A stretch of DNA of 43,794 nt, from positions 1 to 43,794 of the forward strand of contig JBCDAU010000045.1 in NCBI GenBank assembly GCA_039185015.1, given 5' to 3'. Every line of letters starts with the position of its first letter. The first letter of the stretch is position 1. Made by a program: the position numbers and the translations under genes. The notes under the pieces are model-generated. The model was not told the DNA's origin, did not search any database, and saw only the letters and a program-made list of their open reading frames with translations. Below are positions 9,021 through 17,723 of the stretch, one piece after another. Origin of the DNA: JBCBSZ01 sp039185015 (GTDB lineage Bacteria > Actinomycetota > Acidimicrobiia > Acidimicrobiales > Poriferisodalaceae).

Positions 9021-9122
9021 GGGCGGTCGCACGTGCACTGCCCGATGCCAGAGCCGCTCGCGGCTCACCTCCGGTGGGCCGGGTTCGGGGTGCGTCGCCG
9101 TCGGCTTCTCGCCCCGAACCCG
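9021..9122. promoter_or_regulatory. Hairpin-rich leader between namZ-like gene and hrpA
   Basis: The 233-bp divergent spacer (8930-9162) has no convincing gene but carries three consecutive hairpins. The first pairs 9021-9027 with 9037-9043 (7 bp with one G-U). The second pairs gagccg 9051-9056 with cggctc 9061-9066 across a CTCG tetraloop. The third is an 11-bp perfect stem, cgggttcgggg 9080-9090 with ccccgaacccg 9112-9122. The last ends 40 nt before the hrpA ATG. A weaker fourth stem pairs 8970-8975 with 8989-8994. No run of T follows any stem, so a simple intrinsic terminator is unlikely. Confidence 0.5.
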
Positions 9123-9162
9123 TGGCCGTCCGCTCCGCTCAGGGCATCCTGTTCGGGCGCCG

Positions 9163-12100
9163 ATGGCCGTCTCCGACCCGCTTCCCGAACCCCGCGACCT
9201 CCGTCGGCGGGCCCGAGCGGTCATGGCGCGCGACGAGACTCGCCTGCGCCGGCGGATCGACCGGCTTCGCCGTGAGCGGAACCCGCAGCGCCGCCGCGCC
9301 GAGCTCGAACGGATCCTCGAGGCGCTCGAGGCCGCCGAGTCGGCGATCGCGGCACGACGAGACGCCGTGCCCGAAGTGGCCTTCCCGGACTCTCTGCCGA
9401 TCGCCGGTGCGCTCGACGAGTTGCGGGTGGCTCTCCGCGATCACCAGGTGGTCGTCGTCGCCGGCGAGACCGGTTCCGGCAAGAGCACGCAGCTCCCCAA
9501 GCTCTGCCTCGAGCTCGGCCGAGGGGTCCGGGGCATGATCGGGCACACGCAGCCGCGTCGACTCGCCGCTCGATCGATCGCCGCTCGGGTGGCGGAGGAG
9601 CTCGACGTCGTGGGGCGAGACGTGGTCGCGTCGTCGGTGCGCTTCGATGACCAGGCGGCCGACGGCACCCTCGTCCGGGTCATGACCGACGGGCTGCTCC
9701 TCGCCGAGATCGATCGAGACCCCCTGCTGCGTCGCTACGACACGATCATCGTGGACGAGGCCCACGAGCGGAGCCTCAACGTCGACGTCCTCCTCGGGTA
9801 CCTGGCGAAGATCCTGCCCAGGCGGCGAGATCTCCGGTTGATCGTGACGTCGGCGACCATCGACACCGGGCGGTTCGCCACGCACTTCGACGCGCCCGTC
9901 GTGACCGTGTCCGGCCGGGGACACCCCGTCGAGCTCCGGTACCGCCCGCTCGACGTCGACGGGGAGGAACCGGTCGATCCCCCGGACGCGGCTGCGGCGG
10001 CGGTGCGCGAGCTCCTGGGCGACACCAGCGGCGACGTCCTCGTGTTCTGCTCCGGGGAGCGCGAGATCACCGAGACGATCGAGGCCATCGGTGCGCTGGG
10101 CCTGAGCGGCGTCGAGGCGCTGCCGCTCCACGCCCGCCTCCCCGCGGCCGAGCAGCGACGCATCTTCGAGCCCCACGAGCTCCGGCGCGTGATCGTCGCC
10201 ACCAACGTCGCCGAGACCTCGCTCACCGTGCCCGGCATCCGGGCGGTCGTCGACGGCGGCACCGCTCGGATCTCCCGGACCGGCCGCCGATCGAAGGTGC
10301 AGCGACTGCCCATCGAACCGATCTCGCAGGCGTCGGCCGAGCAGCGGGCCGGCCGGTGTGGTCGCATCGGTCCCGGCATCTGCGTCCGGCTCTACGCCGA
10401 GGACGACCTCGACGGCCGCCCACCGTTCACCGAACCGGAGATCCTCCGCACCAACCTCGCCTCGGTCGTGCTCCGCCTCCGCTCGCTCGGCATCACCGAG
10501 CTCTCCGACTTCCCGTTCCTCGACCCGCCCGATCGGCGTGCGGTGCTGGACGCCGAACGGCTGCTCGTCGAGCTCGGCGCCGTCGAGGTCGACGACCGAT
10601 CCGGAGCGCTCACCTCGATCGGTCGCCGACTCGCCCGCCTGCCGGTCGATCCGCGCCTCGGTCGGATGGTGCTGCAGGCAGAACGAGAGGGTTGCCTCGA
10701 CGGAGCGCTGGTCGTCGTGGCCGGCCTGTCGATCGTCGACCCCAGGGAGCGCTGGACCGGCGCGCCGGAGGACGACCCGCACGCCGTCGATCGTGAGGAC
10801 GGCTCGGACGTGCTCGCCTGGCTGCGCCTGTGGCGTCGCATCGACGCCCAACGTCGCGAGCTCGGTCGGTCGGCCTTCCGTCGGTGGTGTCGGCGCGAGC
10901 GGCTGCACCACGGCCGGGTGCTCGAGTGGCGGGACCTGGTGCGGCAGCTGCGTCGATCGTCGGACGCCATCGGGCTCCGCCGCAGCTCGGGCGACGACGC
11001 CGATGCGTTGCATCGGTCGGTGCTCGCCGGGGCGCTGACCCAGGTCGGTGTGCTCGATCGTCGCACCGGCGACTACCGGGGTGTCCGCGGCACGAGGTTC
11101 CGGTTGGCGAAGGAGTCAGCGGTGGCCCGGAGGTCGCGGTGGGTCGTCGCCGTCGAGATCGTCGACACGGGCCGGTCGGTCGCCCGAACCATCGCCCGCG
11201 TCCGTCCCGAGTGGATCGAGGAGCTCGGCGAGCACCTCCTGGAGCACAGCTACGGCGAGCCGTGGTGGGAGCCCGACCAGGGCTCGGCGATGGTGCACGA
11301 GCGCGTCGCCCTCGACGGCCTCGACGTCGTCCGGCAGCGGCGGATCCAGGTCGGTCGGGTGGACCCGGCGCGGGCTCGCAGCGAGCTGATCGTCCACGGT
11401 CTCGCACGGGGCGAGTGGCGCGAGCGCCTCGACGTGCTCGGCGACAACCGGCAGGTGGTCGAGGAGGTGGTCCGGATCGCCCGGCGAGCCCGCCGACCCG
11501 AGCTGCTCGTCGACGACCGCGAGCTGGTCGCCTTCTACGACGAGCGATTGCCGGCCACCGTCACCACGGCCGCCGAGCTACACCGGTGGTGGCGGCGCGC
11601 CCGGCGCCGGGAGCCGGATCGCCTCACGCTCACCACCGACGCCCTGCTCGCCCGATCCAAGGTGGAGATCGACCTCACCGCCTACCCCGAGCACTGGACG
11701 GCTGCCGGGGTGGAGCTCCCACTCGAGTACGACTTCGATCGGACCTCGGCGGCAGACGGTGTGTCGGTCCGGATCCCGGTCGCCGTGCTCGACCGTCTGC
11801 GCCCCGAGCCCTTCGCCTGGCACGTCCCCGGCCATCGTGCCGAGGTGGTCGAGGCCGTGCTGCGGGCCCAACCGAAGGACCTCCGACGCGAGCTGCTCCC
11901 GATCGCCGAGCACGCCGCTGCGGTCGCCGCCGAGCACGGTCCGGACGACGGCCCGCTGCGGGAGGTCGTCGAGCGGGCGGTCGGCCGCCGCACCGGAGTG
12001 GCGTTGGACATCGACGCGCTCGGTGCGTTCGAGCTGCCGCCGCACCTTCGACTGACGTTCGTCGTCGTCGACGCAGCCGGGGAGGAGCTCGGTCGCGGCG

Positions 12101-13044
12101 ACGACCTCGCTGCGCTCCAGCGCGAGCACACCGATGCGGTCGAGCGGGCCTTCGCCGGTGCCGTCGAGGAGGTGGAGCGCACGGGGCTCACCCGCTGGGA
12201 GCTCGACGAGCTTCCCCGCTCCGTCACCGTCGAGCGCTTCGGCGGCGTCATCACGGCGTTCCCGGCGCTGGTCGACGAAGGGACGACGGTGGGCGTGCGG
12301 ATCCTGCCGACCGAGGCGCATCAGACGACGGCGATGCGAGCCGGCACCCGCCGCCTCCTCGCCCTCTCGCTGGCCAACGTCCGGCGACACCTCCTCGACC
12401 CGCTCCCCGACGAGCGCAAGCTCGGCCTCGCGTCGACGGTGGGGGAGCGACTGCCCGAGCTGCTCGACGACCTGGTCGAGGCGGCGGTCGACGTGGTCGT
12501 CGATCGGGCCGGCGGACCGGCGTGGAGCGAGCCCGCGTGGCGAGGACTCCGCGACCGCGCTCGTCGCGAGGTCGCCGAGATCGCGCTCGGTCGGATCGAC
12601 GCTGTCGCTGCGCTCCTCGTCGAGGGTGATCGGCTGCGTGAGCGCGTCGATGCGCTCGGCCCCGGAGCGCCGGGACCGGCGCTCGACGACGTCCGCCGAC
12701 AGCTCGTCCGCCTCACCGGACCCGGCCGCTGTCGACGGGCCGGCCTCGCCCGACTCGGCGAGCTGCCCCGGTACCTGGACGCGCTCGATCTCCGGCTGGA
12801 TCGGATCCGCGGCGCGAGCGAGCGCGATCTCGACCACCTCCGCGCCGTCCAGGCGCTCGAGCTTCGCCTCGACGACCTCGTCGCCCGGCACGGGGACCTC
12901 CTCGGACCCGCTGCCGACGACCTCCGCTGGAGCCTCGAGGAGCTGCGGGTCAGCCTCTGGGCGCAACGGCTCGGGACCTCGGAGAAGGTCAGCGTCCCAC
13001 GCATCGAGCGCCGCCTCGACGAATTGGACCGCTCCGTCGGCTGA
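9163..13044 (+). CDS. hrpA: ATP-dependent RNA helicase HrpA (DEAH family)
   Basis: At 1293 residues this matches the long bacterial HrpA class. Motifs are intact: Walker A GETGSGKST (residues 101-109), DEAH (198-201), SAT in VTSATID, and motif VI as QRAGRCGR. The helicase core is followed by winged-helix/ratchet-like regions and the long C-terminal extension special to HrpA (DUF3418-type). HrpA unwinds RNA and, in E. coli, rescues stalled or collided ribosomes. The ATG at 9163 is chosen because everything upstream in the frame is low-complexity Arg-rich translation of the spacer. Its leader contains several strong hairpins. It is monocistronic as far as can be seen. Confidence 0.93.
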   Translation: MAVSDPLPEPRDLRRRARAVMARDETRLRRRIDRLRRERNPQRRRAELERILEALEAAESAIAARRDAVPEVAFPDSLPIAGALDELRVALRDHQVVVVAGETGSGKSTQLPKLCLELGRGVRGMIGHTQPRRLAARSIAARVAEELDVVGRDVVASSVRFDDQAADGTLVRVMTDGLLLAEIDRDPLLRRYDTIIVDEAHERSLNVDVLLGYLAKILPRRRDLRLIVTSATIDTGRFATHFDAPVVTVSGRGHPVELRYRPLDVDGEEPVDPPDAAAAAVRELLGDTSGDVLVFCSGEREITETIEAIGALGLSGVEALPLHARLPAAEQRRIFEPHELRRVIVATNVAETSLTVPGIRAVVDGGTARISRTGRRSKVQRLPIEPISQASAEQRAGRCGRIGPGICVRLYAEDDLDGRPPFTEPEILRTNLASVVLRLRSLGITELSDFPFLDPPDRRAVLDAERLLVELGAVEVDDRSGALTSIGRRLARLPVDPRLGRMVLQAEREGCLDGALVVVAGLSIVDPRERWTGAPEDDPHAVDREDGSDVLAWLRLWRRIDAQRRELGRSAFRRWCRRERLHHGRVLEWRDLVRQLRRSSDAIGLRRSSGDDADALHRSVLAGALTQVGVLDRRTGDYRGVRGTRFRLAKESAVARRSRWVVAVEIVDTGRSVARTIARVRPEWIEELGEHLLEHSYGEPWWEPDQGSAMVHERVALDGLDVVRQRRIQVGRVDPARARSELIVHGLARGEWRERLDVLGDNRQVVEEVVRIARRARRPELLVDDRELVAFYDERLPATVTTAAELHRWWRRARRREPDRLTLTTDALLARSKVEIDLTAYPEHWTAAGVELPLEYDFDRTSAADGVSVRIPVAVLDRLRPEPFAWHVPGHRAEVVEAVLRAQPKDLRRELLPIAEHAAAVAAEHGPDDGPLREVVERAVGRRTGVALDIDALGAFELPPHLRLTFVVVDAAGEELGRGDDLAALQREHTDAVERAFAGAVEEVERTGLTRWELDELPRSVTVERFGGVITAFPALVDEGTTVGVRILPTEAHQTTAMRAGTRRLLALSLANVRRHLLDPLPDERKLGLASTVGERLPELLDDLVEAAVDVVVDRAGGPAWSEPAWRGLRDRARREVAEIALGRIDAVAALLVEGDRLRERVDALGPGAPGPALDDVRRQLVRLTGPGRCRRAGLARLGELPRYLDALDLRLDRIRGASERDLDHLRAVQALELRLDDLVARHGDLLGPAADDLRWSLEELRVSLWAQRLGTSEKVSVPRIERRLDELDRSVG

Positions 13045-13056
13045 GCCGCGCTATCC

Positions 13057-13130
13057 GACCCGAGCGGGGACCCCGGAGCCCCGCTCTTCGCTACAGGTCC
13101 TCGCCGCTGAAGCGGCTGCGGCGTGGCCGT
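13057..13130 (+). repeat. Dispersed copy of the window-start repeat, hairpin after hrpA
   Basis: Starting 13 bp after the hrpA stop codon, the segment repeats the first 30 nt of the 80-bp unit at 101-130 with one substitution and one insertion in the hairpin region, then shares gtcctcgcc further on. The stem 13062-13069 (gagcgggg) with 13079-13086 (ccccgctc) is preserved: where the first copy has G107-C128, this one has A13063-T13085. It may act at the 3' end of hrpA mRNA. It is not followed by a T-run. Confidence 0.65.
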
Positions 13131-13183
13131 GCTCGCCGCCAGGTCGGCCGCCTGCTGGGAGACCGTCCCGCTACGTTGCGGTG

Positions 13184-14698
13184 ATGCGTCAGGCGATGGG
13201 GTACTGCTGGCCGCAATCGGTCGAGCCAGGGGGTTCGGTCGGGCTGCACGTGTCGTCTCCCGGCGGCCAGCCGGTCGACGTCACGGCGACGAGGATCGGG
13301 GGGACGATCACCGAGGTCTGGTCGGCGCACGTCGACGCCGACGAGCACGGGATCCCGCCGGACGTCGCAGCACGGGGCTGCGACTGGCCGTCGTCGGTGA
13401 CGATCGAGGTCGGTGACGACTGGGCCTCGGGGTACTACGAGGTCGTCATCGCCGGCGAGCTCCGGGGCAAGCGCCGCGAGTCGCACGCGTTCTTCGTCGT
13501 CCGCCCGGTGGTCGGTGCGCCGACCGGCCGAGCGCTCCTCGCGCTGTCGACGAACACCTGGCACGCCTACAACGACTGGGGCGGGCCGAACCTCTACACC
13601 GGGGGCGTCGAGGTCTCGATGCAGCGCCCGATGGAGCGGGGCTTCCTCCACAAGCCACCAGGGGCTGGGCGGCGGGTGACCACGATGCAGGTGCCCGACG
13701 TGCAGATGGCCGCCCACGTCGGCTACCTCCGTCTCAACCACCTGTCGCCGTGGGCCGGCTCGGCGGGCTGGCCCGACTGGGAGCAACCCTTCCTCGAGTG
13801 GGCCGAAGCGGACGGGTACGCGATCGACGTCTGCACCAACGCCGACCTCGAGGAGCACCCGGAGCTGCTCGACCAGTACCCGCTCTACCTCTCGGTGGGC
13901 CACGACGAGTACTGGTCCGGGCCGATGCGGGACACGGTCGAGGCCCACATCGCCCGGGGCGGTAACGCCGCGTTCCTCAGCGGCAACACGGCGTTCTGGC
14001 AAGTCCGCCTCGAGGGCGAGTCGGACGCCGGACCGGCCACGACCGTCGTCGGATACAAGGCACGGCTGCGGTCCGACCCGGTGTTCGACACGGAGCGACA
14101 GCCCGAGCTCACGACCATCTGGTCCGACCACCTCCTCGAACGGCCCGAGAACCACATGACCGGTGTCAGCTTCGTCCGCGGCGGCTACCACCGCATCGGC
14201 CCACGGGTGACCCGCGGCGCCGGCGGCTACACCGTCTACCGCAGCGACCACTGGCTCTTCGCCGACTCCGACATCGGCTACGGCGACGTGCTCGGCGCCG
14301 ACGCGACGATCGTCGGCTACGAGTGCGACGGCTGCGACTTCACCATGCGCGACGGACGCCCCGAGCCGACCGGGGTCGACGGCACACCGTCGACCTTCGA
14401 GATCCTCGCCATGGCACCCGCCGCCCACTTCACACGGACCGCAGCGCCCCGACCACCGAAGCCGGACGAGCCGTCCGAGATCGAGTTCATCGCATCGCGG
14501 GCGTTCGGGTCCCGGGACCCCGAGCACGTGCGCCGGATCGAGGCGGGCCACGCGATCCTCGGCGCGTACACGAACGACGCCGGCGCAACGGCCGTCACGT
14601 CGGGCTCGACCGACTGGGCCCACGGCCTCGCCGCCCGCGACCCGCACGTCGAGCAGATCACCCGCAACCTCCTCGATCGGCTCGGCGCGAGCTCGTGA
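13184..14698 (+). CDS. N,N-dimethylformamidase large-subunit-like protein
   Basis: This protein of about 504 residues resembles the C-terminal (DMFA2_C-type) part of the DMFase beta subunit. Visible family features are SVGLHVSS near the N-terminus, TNTWHAYNDWGG, YLSVGHDEYWS and GGNAAFLSGNTAFWQVR. DMFase hydrolyses dimethylformamide to dimethylamine and formate. However, free-standing homologues of this domain are widespread in actinobacteria, and their substrate is unproven. No small alpha subunit is next to it, so DMFase activity should not be assumed. The start may be the GTG at 13181 or the ATG at 13184. A longer reading of this frame overlaps hrpA and is Ser/Arg-rich noise. Confidence 0.75.
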   Translation: MRQAMGYCWPQSVEPGGSVGLHVSSPGGQPVDVTATRIGGTITEVWSAHVDADEHGIPPDVAARGCDWPSSVTIEVGDDWASGYYEVVIAGELRGKRRESHAFFVVRPVVGAPTGRALLALSTNTWHAYNDWGGPNLYTGGVEVSMQRPMERGFLHKPPGAGRRVTTMQVPDVQMAAHVGYLRLNHLSPWAGSAGWPDWEQPFLEWAEADGYAIDVCTNADLEEHPELLDQYPLYLSVGHDEYWSGPMRDTVEAHIARGGNAAFLSGNTAFWQVRLEGESDAGPATTVVGYKARLRSDPVFDTERQPELTTIWSDHLLERPENHMTGVSFVRGGYHRIGPRVTRGAGGYTVYRSDHWLFADSDIGYGDVLGADATIVGYECDGCDFTMRDGRPEPTGVDGTPSTFEILAMAPAAHFTRTAAPRPPKPDEPSEIEFIASRAFGSRDPEHVRRIEAGHAILGAYTNDAGATAVTSGSTDWAHGLAARDPHVEQITRNLLDRLGASS

Positions 14699-14721
14699 TT
14701 CGCTCCTGATCCCCGCAGACT

Positions 14722-15939
14722 GTGCGCATGCGGTTCGACGTCCGACGCCAGGCGACGGCGCTCCTCGTCCTCGCCTTCGTGTGCTTCGTCGTCACCCGAC
14801 GGATGGGTGACGAGGGATGGCTCGGCTACGCCAACGCCGCCTCGGAAGCGGCGCTGATCGGCGGGCTCGCCGACTGGTTCGCCGTCACGGCGTTGTTCCG
14901 GCATCCGCTCCGCCTGCCGATCCCGCACACGGCGATCCTCCCCACCCGCAAGGACGCGCTCGGCGACAGCCTCGCCGAGTTCGTCGAGACCAACTTCTTC
15001 GGCGATCAGGTCGTCTCCGAGCGGCTCGCCGAGCGGGAGCTCTCGGTCAACCTCGGCCGGTGGTTGAGCGATCCGTCCAACGCCCGCAAGGTCGGTGATC
15101 AGCTCGCCGTCGCCGTCACCAACCTCTCCGATTTCCTCGACGACGACCTCGTCGAGGACGAGACCGGCAAGCTCGTCCTCGATCGACTCCGCCAGGTACC
15201 GGCCGCGCCGATCCTCGCGCGGGTGATCCGCACCGGCACCGCCGACGGGCGGATCGACCGGCTCACCGAGCGGGCCGTCGACGGCGCCATCAACCTGCTC
15301 GACCGCTACCGGCCGGTCTTCCGGCAGCGCCTCACCGACGAGTCGCCGTGGTGGGTGCCCGACTTCGTCGACGAGCGCGTCTACCGGCGCATCGAGACCG
15401 GCCTCCAGCGCTTCGCCGACGAGCTTCGCGACGACCCCGACCACGTCTTCCGTCGAGAGCTCACCCGCAACCTCACCGAACTCGCCGACCGGCTCGAGCG
15501 CGGCGAGGGTGAGGCCGCGCGCGTCGAGGAGCTGTGGCACGAGCTGCTCGACCTGCCCGAGGTGCGACAGTGGGCCGCCTCGTTGTGGTCCTCCACCCGC
15601 GGTGAGTTGATCAGCTACGTCGAGGACCCCAGCTCTCCCGTGCGCCAGCGCGCCGAGGCGATGGTGGTGACCTTCGGCGAGCGACTGCTCGACGATCCCG
15701 AGTTGCGGGCGAGCGTCGACCGCTGGATCGGCCGCTCGGTCGACCGCATGCTCGGCGCGGCCCGCTCGGAGATCAGCGACCTGATCTCGTCGACCGTGCA
15801 CCGCTGGGACGCCCAGGACGCCTCCGACCGCATCGAGGCCGCCGTCGGCCGGGACCTGCAGTTCATACGCATCAACGGCACGCTCGTGGGCGCGCTCCTC
15901 GGCCTGGTGATCCACGCCTTCGCGCTGTTGATCAGCTGA
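14722..15939 (+). CDS. DUF445 family membrane protein
   Basis: This 405-residue protein has a hydrophobic helix near the N-terminus (LLVLAFVCFVV) and another at the extreme C-terminus (LVGALLGLVIHAFALL). Between them is a long charged helical region, the usual DUF445/YjiN layout. The conserved GGLADWFAVTALFRHP motif near residue 50 confirms the family. Its function is unknown; a membrane-tethered scaffold or envelope role is often suggested but unproven. The start is a GTG at 14722 or an ATG at 14728. It follows the DMFase-like gene by 23 bp, so the two may be co-transcribed. It converges with glnS with a one-base gap. Confidence 0.88.
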   Translation: MRMRFDVRRQATALLVLAFVCFVVTRRMGDEGWLGYANAASEAALIGGLADWFAVTALFRHPLRLPIPHTAILPTRKDALGDSLAEFVETNFFGDQVVSERLAERELSVNLGRWLSDPSNARKVGDQLAVAVTNLSDFLDDDLVEDETGKLVLDRLRQVPAAPILARVIRTGTADGRIDRLTERAVDGAINLLDRYRPVFRQRLTDESPWWVPDFVDERVYRRIETGLQRFADELRDDPDHVFRRELTRNLTELADRLERGEGEAARVEELWHELLDLPEVRQWAASLWSSTRGELISYVEDPSSPVRQRAEAMVVTFGERLLDDPELRASVDRWIGRSVDRMLGAARSEISDLISSTVHRWDAQDASDRIEAAVGRDLQFIRINGTLVGALLGLVIHAFALLIS

Positions 15940-15940
15940 C

Positions 15941-17626
15941 TCAGCCGCGCTTCTGGATCCTCGCCCACTCGTCGCGGAGGCCCACCGTGCGGTGGAACAG
16001 CATCGGCGTGTCGAGGTCGTGGGCGAAGTAGCCGAGCCGCTCGAACTGCACGACGGCCCCGGGTGACGTGTCTGCGAGGATCGGCTCGAGCTGGCAACCG
16101 GTCAGCAGCTCCCGTGATGCGGGGTTGAGCGAGTCCATCGGATCCTTGCCGTCGGCCGCCGGGTACGGGTCGGTGAAGAGCCGGTCGTAGAGCGCCACCG
16201 TGGCGTCGACGGAGTGATCGGCCGAGACCCAGTGGATCGTGGCCTTCACCTTGCGGCCGTCCGGCGCGTGGCCGCCGCTGGTCTCGGGGTCGTAGGTGCA
16301 CCGCAGCTGGACGACCTCGCCGGCGTCGTCCGTCACGACGTCCTCGCACTTCAGGAAGTAGGCAGCCCGCAGTCGGACCTCACGGCCAGGGGCGAGGCGG
16401 AAGTACTTCTTCGGTGGGTCGAGCATGAAGTCGTCCCGTTCGATCCAGAGCCGCCCCGAGAAGGGGATCTCCCGGGTGCCGTCGGCCTCGTCTTCCGGGT
16501 TGTTGATCGCCTCCCGGAGCTCGACCTCGCCCTCCGGCCAGTTCTCGATGACGACCTCGAGCGGTTTGAGCACGGCCATGCGCCGCAGCGCCGTCCGGTT
16601 GAGCTCGTTGCGGACGAACGACTCCAGCAGCTCGATCTCGTGGGTACCCTCGGTGCGGGCGACGCCGATGTGGTCGCAGAAGCTGCGGATCGCCGCCGGC
16701 GGATAGCCGCCCCGGCGGAGGCCGCGCAGCGTCGGCATGCGCGGGTCGTCCCAGCCGTCGACGTGACCCGCCTCCACCAGCTGCCGCAGCTTCCGCTTCG
16801 ACGTGATGGTGTGGGTGACGTTGAGCCGGGCGAACTCGGTCTGGCGGGGCTGGTCGCCGGGCAGCGGGAGCTGCTCGAGGAACCAGTCGTAGAGCGGCCG
16901 GTGACTGTCGAACTCGAGGGTGCAGAGGCTGTGGGTCGTGCCCTCGATGGCGTCCGACTGCCCATGCGCCCAGTCGTACGTCGGGTAGATCGGCCACTCG
17001 TCACCGGTGCGCCAGTGGTGCTCGTGTCGGATCCGGTACATCACCGGGTCGCGCATCTGCATGTTGTCGTGGGCCATGTCGATCTTCGCCCGCAGCACCC
17101 GTGAGCCGTCGGGGAACTCTCCGGCGCGCATGCGGCGGAACAGGTCGAGGTTCTCCTCGACGCTCCGATCGCGGTACGGGCTGTTCGTCCCCGGCGTGCC
17201 GAAGCCACCCCGGTTGGCCGAGATGGCCTCGGCGTCCTGGTCGTCGACGTACGCGAGCTCCCGCTCGATGAGGTGGATCGCCCAGTCGTAGAGCTGCTCG
17301 AAGTAGTCCGAGGCGTAGAGCACCTCGCCGTCTGGCTCGAAGCCGAGCCAGCGGATGTCCTCCTCGATCGCCCGGGCGTACTCGGTGTCCTCGGTCTCGG
17401 GGTTGGTGTCGTCGAAGCGGAGCTTGCAGGTGCCGCCACCGTCCTCGGCGACCGTGAAGTTGAGGCAGATCGACTTGGCGTGGCCGATGTGGGGGTAGCC
17501 GTTCGGCTCCGGTGGGAAGCGGGTCTGGACCCGGCCGCCGAAGGTGCCCTGGACCGCATCGTCCGCAACGAGCTCGCGGATGAAGTCGGTGCTGGTCTCG
17601 GTCTCGGCGTCGGTCGGGTCGCTCAC
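15941..17626 (-). CDS. glnS: Glutaminyl-tRNA synthetase
   Basis: This 561-residue class Ic synthetase charges tRNA-Gln with glutamine. The HIGH motif is PHIGH (46-49 for HIGH), and the second signature reads TSKRKL at 275-280, where most GlnRS have MSKRKL. The catalytic core is followed by the all-beta anticodon-binding domains (LEVVIENWP, GRLWIERDDFM, VKATIHWVSA), all present at normal length. The start is GTG. GlnRS is scattered in bacteria, many actinobacteria using GluRS plus GatCAB instead, so it was probably acquired by transfer in an ancestor. Composition here is like its neighbours, so any transfer is old. Confidence 0.94.
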   Translation of the reverse strand: MSDPTDAETETSTDFIRELVADDAVQGTFGGRVQTRFPPEPNGYPHIGHAKSICLNFTVAEDGGGTCKLRFDDTNPETEDTEYARAIEEDIRWLGFEPDGEVLYASDYFEQLYDWAIHLIERELAYVDDQDAEAISANRGGFGTPGTNSPYRDRSVEENLDLFRRMRAGEFPDGSRVLRAKIDMAHDNMQMRDPVMYRIRHEHHWRTGDEWPIYPTYDWAHGQSDAIEGTTHSLCTLEFDSHRPLYDWFLEQLPLPGDQPRQTEFARLNVTHTITSKRKLRQLVEAGHVDGWDDPRMPTLRGLRRGGYPPAAIRSFCDHIGVARTEGTHEIELLESFVRNELNRTALRRMAVLKPLEVVIENWPEGEVELREAINNPEDEADGTREIPFSGRLWIERDDFMLDPPKKYFRLAPGREVRLRAAYFLKCEDVVTDDAGEVVQLRCTYDPETSGGHAPDGRKVKATIHWVSADHSVDATVALYDRLFTDPYPAADGKDPMDSLNPASRELLTGCQLEPILADTSPGAVVQFERLGYFAHDLDTPMLFHRTVGLRDEWARIQKRG

Positions 17627-17723
17627 CGCACCAGTGTGCCTCGGCGCAGGTCAGACCACGGCGACACTTCTCGCGTTCGGGATGTGGTCAGGGGTCGCGC
17701 TCCCCGGCCGTACGATCGCCTCG

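Noticed and set aside
9080..9122. Rho-independent terminator
   Set aside because: The stem is strong but no T-run follows on either strand, and it lies upstream of a gene start.
8866..9162. N-terminal extension of HrpA
   Set aside because: Arg/Ser/Pro-rich translation overlapping the NamZ-like gene and the hairpin-rich spacer; homologues start near the ATG at 9163.
13184..14698. Functional dimethylformamidase
   Set aside because: Only the large-subunit-like domain is present and no small subunit lies nearby, so the activity is not claimed.
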